From NCBI GenBank assembly GCA_036346405.1, contig CM070557.1:57232016-57296015 (forward strand): a DNA stretch of 64,000 nucleotides, written 5' to 3'. Below, piece after piece: positions 56,676-64,000 of the stretch (positions within the stretch are counted from its first letter, which is position 1; each line of letters opens with the position of its first letter). The stretch comes from Phyllostachys edulis (taxonomy: Eukaryota; Streptophyta; Magnoliopsida; Poales; Poaceae). The position numbers and the translations under genes are program-made. The notes under the pieces are model-generated. The model ran no database searches and was not told where the DNA came from. It saw only the letters and a list, made by a program, of their open reading frames with translations.

Positions 56676-57000
56676 GAGTTAATTCCTTATTTGCCATTGG
56701 AACTTGGCGGTCTCCTTAAAATGCCATCGAAAAGTTACTCATCCCTTATTTGCCACTCATTCTCAACTTCCCTCCCGTTTTTGCCACTCCGGTCAGTTGA
56801 CCATTGACTTGACCGTTGACTTGGATGCGAAAAGACGATTTTGCCCCTAAGTATGCTGATATCTTCAGGGAATTGTTTGACATAGTAATATAGTTCAAAA
56901 CATTATGAAATTTTTAGGAGAAGTTTCTGACATAGTGTAGATTATTTTGTAATTTGTATAGGGTTTTATTTGTAACATGTTTTCCTCTAAAAATCTTTAA
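56676..57000. mobile_element. Truncated second copy of the Mutator-like MITE, loop inverted
   Basis: It begins at the same LTR site (after ATAAAACAA at 56,667-56,675) with GAGTTAATTCC and the same left arm. From about 56,825 the interior (GCGAAAAGACGATTTTGCCC, TTCAGGGAATTGTTTGACAT, TTTCTGACATAGTG) matches the complement of the right half of 42,466-42,972, not its left half. It is cut before the right arm by the inverted-duplication edge at about 57,016. Confidence 0.75.
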
Positions 57001-57016
57001 AGTTTCGGTTGTAACT

Positions 57017-59170
57017 TGATGAGCATGTCTCACAACGCACAGGAGCACGAAAATTGCTATAGAGTTATGGCTTTTGACACAACCTGCCAACTGGCCAAGT
57101 TTTGGTCGTTGGCTGGTTTACTATAGGGTATGGGGGCTTGGGGCTTTATAATTCGCGGGCGATGTGATTCTGGCTCACTTTCACGGTAGTCTTGTATGTG
57201 AACATGTTATTTCTCTTGGAAATCATGCAAACAGGTTGTTTCACAATATTCTTTGAAAAAGCAGTTAAGAACTTGTAAAAAATGAGCAAGTTAAGTCTGA
57301 CATAAGCTGATCAGCCATAGAAACTGTTTACCTGTGCTCTTTGGCCGGTTATTGCCCATATCAATCATTTCTTACAATGTTTCATCTAATAATTAGTACA
57401 ACTGACCTAGTGGTGTGGTGTGTATGGGTTCCACTACGGCATTACTGGATTTGAGAATACAAAACTTGGGACACGGCTTCAATGCTACATTGCTACTAAT
57501 TTTCTGATGTTTTTCATTGCTTGGTTTCTATGCAAACTGTAAAGCGTCATGCAAACTGATGTTGTATTAGATGCATGTAGCATGTCTGGATTATTTTACT
57601 GGCATATCACCTGTTTGATGGATCATAATAGATAGTCGCTCTTAATCTATGAACATCTGCTTAACCATTTTCTTTCTCGTGCAGCCGTCATGCAAACCGA
57701 TGGGTTTGATTATTTGCAGCAAAGCTGCCCTTCACTTCTGACCGAGCTTCTGGAGTATGTGGCCAAGATAGGCGAGCACTCGGTCAGCCCCTGCTTATAT
57801 TCAAATGAAATCCTAGACGGTGGCGATGCCAATGGAAGACGTGTGAAACCAAGAATTCAACTGCTGCCCTGATAAGCCTAGTATGATTTCCTTGTGTCTG
57901 TTCGGTGTAAAGTGTTTCTATAACGGTGCTTTTGTGGTGCCATATCATGCATGTTGTAGTGTGCGTGTGCTGTTGACTTGATCTTCATATCTCTTCCTAG
58001 CCCCATTGGTACTCTGGAGCGAGTTATTGCTAATATATATTCAACTGACTAGTGTACAATTGCATTGCTGCAAAGCCTGGTTGCTTTGCAGTCTGTGATC
58101 ATAAGTGCACTCAGGTGGCATGGCAGAGGTGGACTGGTACAAGGCTTGATCAAGTGGAAATAAGAGGGCGCTGAATGTACTTACAGAAGTTACTTTGTGC
58201 TAGGTCAGCTTTGTCGATTCTTAGTCTGTATGACTATTCAACTGAAATGATAAAATGGAATGAAATGTATCGGTTGAACCATGCGTGCCCTTTTCTGTTG
58301 CTTCTTTTGTCGTGGCCGAGTTTTATACCATTTGCAATTGATATGATGCAAGTGTTATTTCCAATTTCACCACTTGAGTTGCTTTCGAATAGCCATCATT
58401 CGTGAGCGCTAGTAAAATGCATACCCGGTTGGCATCAAAACATGCTTTCCGATGCTTGATCCTGAATCCAGCATCCTCCTCTTCCTTTTTGGATATTGTA
58501 TCTTCACGAGTTTTTTTTTTTGCTTGTTTGGCACTGTTTGGCGTCGAAATAGTAATTGTAGCTCTTTCTGGAGAGAAAAGGCCATCTTCACGAGTTTTTT
58601 TTTTGCTTGTTTGGCACTGTTTGGCGTCGAAATAGTAATTGTAGCTCTTTCTGGAGAGAAAAGGCAAAAATGACACCGAATACGTGTGGACACGCGACAT
58701 GTGCTTCCTTCTGTGCTCCCACCGTCCGGATCTGTCGTGCCGACTGCTTGGTAATGAAACCGGCAAAGCACAAAGAAAGCGATTAGTGGATAGCATTGCT
58801 ACAAGATTCTGTGTACAACGGCTTAAGTTTGGACGGTGGGTGCGCGACAGGGGACACGTGTCGACTGCCGACACATCCACGATGTTATTTTTTTTGTCAA
58901 TTCGCTCACAGGAGGAGGGTGCTATTTCGTCGCGCATCAGTGTCATTTAACCCAATAACTCTTATCCTCGCGTCCTTGATGCTTGATCCATTGGATGCTC
59001 AAGTCTAGGGGTGGACAACGAGCTCGGTCGAGCTCGTTAAGGAACCGAGCTCGGTTCAGCTCGTTAAGCAAATGAGTAAAAGTTTTTGCTCGGCTCGACT
59101 AGTTATGAGCTCGCGAGTTGGCTCGGGACTGTAGGAGGGTGCCGTGCCGAACGCAGAAGGAGAGGGCGCT
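57017..59170. repeat. Right arm of the 2.15-kb inverted duplication
   Basis: Reverse complement of 12,293-14,446. Its inner edge (57,017) abuts the truncated gypsy/MITE copy. At its outer edge (59,170) the hAT MITE continues without a break to 59,459 and into the RBL19 promoter. The 82-bp tandem repeat is at about 58,500-58,665. Confidence 0.9.
57685..57872 (+). pseudogene. Copy of the BPM last exon
   Basis: An acceptor (TTTCTCGTGCAG) followed by the 62-codon last exon of the BPM gene, with an identical protein (MQTDGFDYLQQSCPSLLTEL ... GRRVKPRIQLLP). Only part of intron 3 precedes it, up to 57,017, and no other BPM exon is present. It is a stranded exon, not a gene. Confidence 0.92.
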
Positions 59171-59459
59171 GAGCAGACAGCAGAGGCCGGACGCTATGTC
59201 CTATGTAGATAGGATAGGGTTGCGGCTTGCTGAACTGAGCTGGTAGGCTTAGGTTGAGCCTATTCTAATTGTGCTACTAAGTTTGTTGGGCTGGGTTCTA
59301 ATATAAACGAGCTTATGAGTTGCTCGCGAGCTGACTCAAACTCGACTCGTTAAGATAACAAGCAGAATTATCAGCTCAGCTCATTTATAAATCGAGTTTA
59401 AGCTGACTCTTCGACAAACTGGGCTGGCTCGCAAGTTTTGAGTTTTTTTTTCAACCCTA
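59006..59459 (+). mobile_element. Complete hAT MITE in the RBL19 promoter
   Basis: It starts TAGGGGTGGACAACGAGCTC and ends TTTTTTTTTCAACCCTA (inverted TAGGG(G/T)TG ends). The flanks CTCAAGTC (58,998-59,005) and CACAAGTC (59,460-59,467) match at 7 of 8 bases, a hAT-type duplication. It is rich in GAGCTCG units. It ends about 320 bp before the RBL19 start codon. Confidence 0.85.
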
Positions 59460-59776
59460 CACAAGTCATATTAGCTAGCCCTTCTCACCCCTTGACACAG
59501 ACACACAGTGATACCAAGCACGGACAATCGGACACTAGGCAAAAGCTCAGACCTTCACAGAACAAAATCCATCGACCCCACGCACGCGCACGAAACCAGC
59601 AATCCAATTCCAAACCCAACAACCTGCTTGCTTGCCCTCCACTCCCCCATCTCCACTGCGATCCGTGGGCGACAGAGACGCAGCAAATACGCAGCCTCCC
59701 GAGCGATAAATCGCTGCGGCAACTGCGCGAGCCGGCGCTTTGGATCGGCGGATCTCGTCGGGCGGCGGCCACTACG

Positions 59777-62700
59777 ATGATGAGCAGCTCCCCGACGCCG
59801 CCCTCGCTTCCCTCCGGGGTACCGCCCCCTCTCCCTCTAGCTCTAGATCTGGGGTAATTTCCTTTCTGTTTCGGGCGCTTCTAGACCCTTCGAGTCGGGC
59901 GCCTCTCGTGCCGTGTGATCTGATGCGCGTTTCTAGAATCATCTGGTGTCCCTGTCGCGTTTGTTTCCCGAGAGATCGTTGCGGAGAGGCTGGGCGCGGA
60001 ACTCTACGCGGCGATGCTTTGTCGAGTCTATGCTTGGAAGTTGCAATGCGTGGTTGCGTTCAGTACATCTCTGCGATTGCAGCGCGTGGATCTCGTTAGA
60101 GCATTGGGTGATTCAACATATTCACTAGTTCTGTTTGCACCGATGCTAACGTGATGTTGTTTCAAAGATAGATTTGATTTTAAGTGTGTTTGCTCGCTAT
60201 CTCTTAGAGAGTATTAACAAATTTGATGCTCGTGTGTTGCACCCTGATATGTTCAGGCTAGTAACTGAATTACAGATATATGTTGGCTAGTAACTGAATT
60301 ACAACTGGAATCGCTGGGCGTCTCATGCCATTTTTGTCACTGATGTATACTGCGTTTCCCGAAATGCAGGGCGGAAGCTTCTTCAGAGGGTACACAAAGT
60401 TGTGCAAGGGCCTCGCTGTCGTACTGCTGCTCGTGCACCTCTTGGTCCAGCTGTTTCCGACAGCTGTCACCTATCTCGCGCTTATTCCCTCAAGGTAGCG
60501 ACTCAGATGTTTGTTGCATTGGAATCCTATATTCGCCGAGAAATTTTAGTGCCGGATCTGAATAATGATGAAAGCAGTGGTTATTGGTCAAGTTGAACAG
60601 GAATTTGACTTAATTTCTACATTTACTGAACTTGGCTTGTTTGCCGTACAGTTATCTTACAGACTTACAGTCAGCACCGTCTGTTTTAAGTTCTTATAGC
60701 ATAGCAAAGTTCTTGTGATGGCATGGATTTGTAGCATCTAATATGCCTTCCATGGAGAAATGCTTCGCCCCAATAGTCATGTGCTATTACCCTAGTAGGC
60801 TAGCATTGACTGGTATATTAGAACTAATACAGCTAGTCAGCATGCCCATTTAGAGTGCTAATTTTAAATGCAATTTTATCGTTGTAGTAATAAATAGTTT
60901 GCGAGTGCCACACTATGTGTGTGGCACTGGTTCTTATGAAGTTCTCTATTGCAATGTGTTAGTCTAACCATTAGATTGTATTCAGCATTGCATCTCGTGC
61001 ACATAAAATTAAGCTACTTATCTCACTTGTTATGAAATGAATTGCCAGTAGTTTTCCTGAAAAAATAGCCAATGAATGTTAAATATGACTTTCAGATGTT
61101 ACCTTCTTTTAACTTAAGCATGTTGGATGTTTTGCATACTTCTCATGAAAAAATATGGTTCAATTTTGTTCAAAATTATTTAACTAATTTATTTTTTGGT
61201 CCACAGGACAATTCCTTTTGCCTGGAACCTGATAACCGCTGGCTATGTTGAGCAAACAATTCCAGGGGTAAGTTCTTCCTCCCATCATTTATCCAGAGCA
61301 CTGAGTTTTGATTTGTTCTTTTATCCGCCTCATAATCATCTTTGTACTCAATATTTTTGTTATATTTAAGGAAGTCTAATGAAACTGAATCTTCCTAAAA
61401 TTAAAGAACTATGGCATCTAAAGTGAATTTACATGTCAAGTGGTAATACCAATTACATTCCTCATCTGCTGATTTATTTACTGTCATGTGACTATGTGAG
61501 AGGCTACCTCTTCTAAAGTACGTAGACAAGGTGACAAAGCTTTTAGATGGTTAGCTATAAAAAGAAGCAGCTAACTCACACTAGTAATAAACTGGATGAG
61601 ATTTGGGTAGGGAGTGGAGTAGAGTATGATAATGTTGTTGTTATTGTCTGACTGGTTGTAGGTAACTGGTGTCCCATTGTATTGAGTCACGTGTTAATAA
61701 GTTGGAATACTTACTATATTCATTTACGCTAACCAAGATTTGCAAGGCAATTGAGTGGAAATATGTGTAAGAAGTTAGAACAGATGTGCAGTGTATGGCA
61801 TGGATTTGGGTAAAATGAGCTATCTATGGTACTTGCCACAGAGACTTCTTCTAGACGTGCATTTACTTTGATAGCATGTTAAGCTTGTTAGGGAATGACA
61901 AAGAGTACTGTTCCCCTTCATTACTGTTTTCCCTGGACTATTTTGATCAGCTGGCTCATATATTTTGTTTGTATTTTGAATTAAAGATACTGTCCGATTT
62001 GTATATTCGCCTTCCTTGGCGCGCTAGTTTTCAAGTACACTATTTCACTTAGGACTTTAGTGTCAACATATCATGTTTGCTAAGACCATTCCTATTTAGT
62101 TAAGCTCCCTCAACTCACATGGACAATGTGCTTCCAGGTGATTATCAGCATAATTGGTCTCCTTTTATTTGGGAAGTTGTTAGAACCTTTATGGGGTTCA
62201 AAGGAGTTATCAAAGTTCGTTTTTGTTGTCAACTTTTCAACTTCTGTGTGTGTCTTCATAACTGCTATTGCTTTGTACTACATAACACAACAAGAGAGCT
62301 ACCTGTAAGTATTGTATTTCTGTACAAGCGTATTAGCACAACTATTCTGATGTTTCATATCAGGTAGATTAACAGGTGTTCTTACTGTTTGACTTTTCAG
62401 CTATGCTCCTCTTTCTGGATTTTATGGAGTTCTGTCGGGATTGCTGGTGGGCATCAAACAACTTTTGCCAGATCAGGAGCTTAATCTTTTTGTGCTGAAG
62501 ATTAAGGGAAAGGTTTTTATCTGTTACTGTTAATAGAATAACTCTATTTCACGTTATCATGTGTTTGACCTGACATATTTATTCTCCTGGCTACTCAGTG
62601 GATTCCATCACTTGTTGCACTGATCTCAGTTGTTGTAAGCTTCTTAGTAAAGGAATTGGTGTCTTACCTCCCAATTATATTGTTTGGCATTTATATGAGT

Positions 62701-63617
62701 TGGATTTACCTGCGTTACTTCCAAAGGAGGCTAGAGACAGGCCTGAAAGGAGACCCGAGTGAGGAGTTCACTTTCTCAAGTTTCTTCCCTGAATTTCTAA
62801 GGAAATGCATCTTCCCCTTTATATAAGATCTTGATTGTTTTGTAGTTTATGGAAGGGTATTCTGACTAATTTATTGAAACAAGCAGACCAATTCTGGACT
62901 CAATAGCTTCTATATTCCTTAAGCTTCTTTGTGGAAGTATATTCTGACTAATGTATTAAAACATGCAGACCAATTCTGGACCCAATAGCTTCTATATTCC
63001 ATAGGCTTCTTTGTGGAAGATTCGAAAGGGCTGACACTAGGGGTCAGACATTGGATACCTCACCATTGCCTGGTTCAGATTCTATTGAGGCTAACAGGCG
63101 GAGGTTAGTTTTTTTGACTTGTCTTTATTAGGGGATAACTTTGTCCTTGCTTGTACCATCTAGTCAATATGCAATCCTTTGGTACCTTTCCCCTGCATCT
63201 TTGATTTAGCATACCTGGAGAATGCTCAAATCAGTTCTAAATTTATGTTCTGATACTGTATCCCACCTTAAGGATCCCTTATACCCCATTGATGCAGTTC
63301 TTGAACTCGTGCCAAAGTGGAGTTGGCATTCCATTTGTCCCTTTGATTGTCATGTTCTTAGTTTGGGGTCTTCCTTTGCAGTAATTAATGGCTCTATTTG
63401 GTGTTTCTGTTTCCTGCATGAGGTGCAGTTAAATATTCGCATAGTTCTGCTGCTAGTTGCATGCATATGTGCTTGTATCCTCAATCTCACTTGACTTTGT
63501 TGTTGATCTTACTGTAGGGAAAGGGGTCAAAGGGCACTGGAGCAAAGATTAGCTGAGAAGCTGGCTGCAGTCAGAAGTTCGGAGGACACATCTCACGACT
63601 CCTCTGACAATGTTTGA
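59777..63617 (+). CDS. RBL19: RBL19/TMEM115-like rhomboid-superfamily membrane protein, with a defective exon 6 donor
   Basis: Eight exons fit in phase: 59,777-59,818; 60,370-60,494; 61,207-61,267; 62,138-62,304; 62,401-62,512; 62,599-62,801; 62,969-63,103; 63,518-63,617. Joined, they give 314 residues. Motifs: MMSSSPTPPSLPSG, GGSFFRGYTKLCKGLAVVLL, TIPFAWNLITAGYVEQTIPG, IIGLLLFGKLLEPLWGSKE, FYGVLSGLLVGIKQLLPDQE, WIPSLVALISVVVSFLVKEL and SFFPEFLR; tail ALEQRLAEKLAAVRSSE. It has about six membrane segments and a charged tail, as in the TMEM115 (DUF1751) family of Golgi/ER proteins, which lack the rhomboid catalytic dyad. After exon 6 the intron starts GA (62,802-62,803), not GT. Unspliced, the frame stops at TAA 62,824-62,826 after KCIFPFI, giving 244 residues without the tail. 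Confidence 0.88.
62852..63015 (+). repeat. 82-bp tandem duplication covering the start of RBL19 exon 7
   Basis: Two units at about 62,852 and 62,934 each contain TATTCTGACTAATNTATT, a splice acceptor (AAGCAG or ATGCAG) and the first bases of exon 7 (ACCAATTCTGGAC(T/C)C). The second unit leads on into the full exon. The first would run into TGA soon after. It gives two competing acceptors, at 62,887 and 62,969. Confidence 0.9.
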
Positions 63618-64000
63618 GCCTTCTATGCAACGAGCTGTGCATTTTGTGAATTCCCGGTGCTGTGTTGTCCAAGTGATATTCCCTGGAGGACAGAAGACCA
63701 TCATCGATTTCTCATTTGAGCAGCCCCAGCCTCACCGCAGAGTGCTTCCTCTTTCCATTGTTTCTCGTACTTATCATCTGTAAGCACTTCGCGGAGCATG
63801 GCGATGGTGACGGAGAAGATGAGATTTACTGATTTAGGAGACCAACTTAACTTTGCATGTTTGCATGGTGATTCTTGGGACAAGTTTGTTGCATGCATGT
63901 GGTGTTCTTTTGCCGGAGTAAGAGTTTCCCCTTTACTTATTCTGAGGTCGATAGGAGTTTACAGGAACAAAATTATGTAAGGAGTTAACGCTTTAATTTG
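63618..64000 (+). other. 3' flank of RBL19
   Basis: Probable 3' untranslated region and downstream sequence. No further gene was recognised. Confidence 0.5.

Noticed and set aside
12293..59170. Inverted arms as an assembly artefact from two haplotypes
   Set aside because: Not excluded, but disfavoured. The arms differ by indels and substitutions, each has a different and biologically continuous neighbour, and the MITE target duplication supports the right-hand context as genuine.
63222..63494. 90-codon frame between RBL19 exons 7 and 8
   Set aside because: Intron sequence; exons 7 and 8 join in phase across it.
1..64000. A new multi-gene biological system (defence, biosynthetic or secretion cluster)
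   Set aside because: The real genes (BPM, BLE2-like, RBL19-like, saposin-B remnant) belong to unrelated known plant families, and the rest is transposon sequence. No tRNA or rRNA gene was recognised either.

Overview
The window is nuclear DNA from a flowering plant, almost certainly a grass (Poaceae). The evidence is spliced genes with GC-rich first exons and GT-AG introns, nested LTR retrotransposons of grass type, MITE-sized DNA transposons, and a BLE2-type gene. I cannot name the species. There is no sign of bacterial, organellar or episomal DNA. Everything here was read by eye; no search or alignment program was run.

Layout. 1-4.3 kb: a Ty3/gypsy retrotransposon on the minus strand, cut by the window edge. 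4.3-10.3 kb: broken genes on the plus strand. These are a TPR-protein remnant with a TATA box, a saposin-B protein gene with clean splice sites but three nonsense codons, a Ty1/copia tail with a 130-bp LTR, and a lone last exon of a BLE2-like gene. 10.7-12.3 kb: a hAT-type element. 12.3-14.45 kb: one arm of a large inverted duplication. 13.6-19.1 kb: an apparently intact MATH-BTB (BPM) gene on the minus strand. 19.5-38.6 kb: a mass of LTR fragments, including a gypsy RT/RNase H remnant, three copia (SIRE-like) LTRs in alternating orientation and an 87-bp minisatellite. 38.8-44.2 kb: foldback elements, a second gypsy gag/LTR with a Mutator-like MITE (9-bp target duplication) in its LTR, and a hAT element. 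44.5-50.9 kb: a BLE2-like multi-pass membrane/armadillo-type gene on the minus strand, frameshifted in its last exon. Its first intron holds a CACTA MITE, a split SINE-like sequence and a possible solo LTR. 51.3-54 kb: LTR-like sequence. 55.8-57.0 kb: a direct second copy of part of the 41.6-42.7 kb gypsy. 57.0-59.2 kb: the other arm of the inverted duplication, with a stray copy of the BPM last exon. 59.8-63.6 kb: an RBL19/TMEM115-like rhomboid-superfamily gene on the plus strand, with a damaged splice donor.

Main structural reading: the two arms (12,293-14,446 and 57,017-59,170) are inverted copies of about 2.15 kb flanking 42.6 kb. The BPM gene is continuous across the inner edge of the left arm. 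A hAT MITE with its target duplication is continuous across the outer edge of the right arm into the RBL19 promoter. That is the pattern expected of a chromosomal inversion with one staggered break. It implies that BLE2, BPM and RBL19 were once on one strand in that order. This is inference from sequence and can be tested by synteny.

The genes do not form an operon or a common pathway. BPM is a cullin-3 substrate adaptor, RBL19/TMEM115 an endomembrane protein, and BLE2 a brassinosteroid-associated membrane protein. I found no undescribed enzymatic or defence system. The unusual content is genome rearrangement and the several stages of gene decay.
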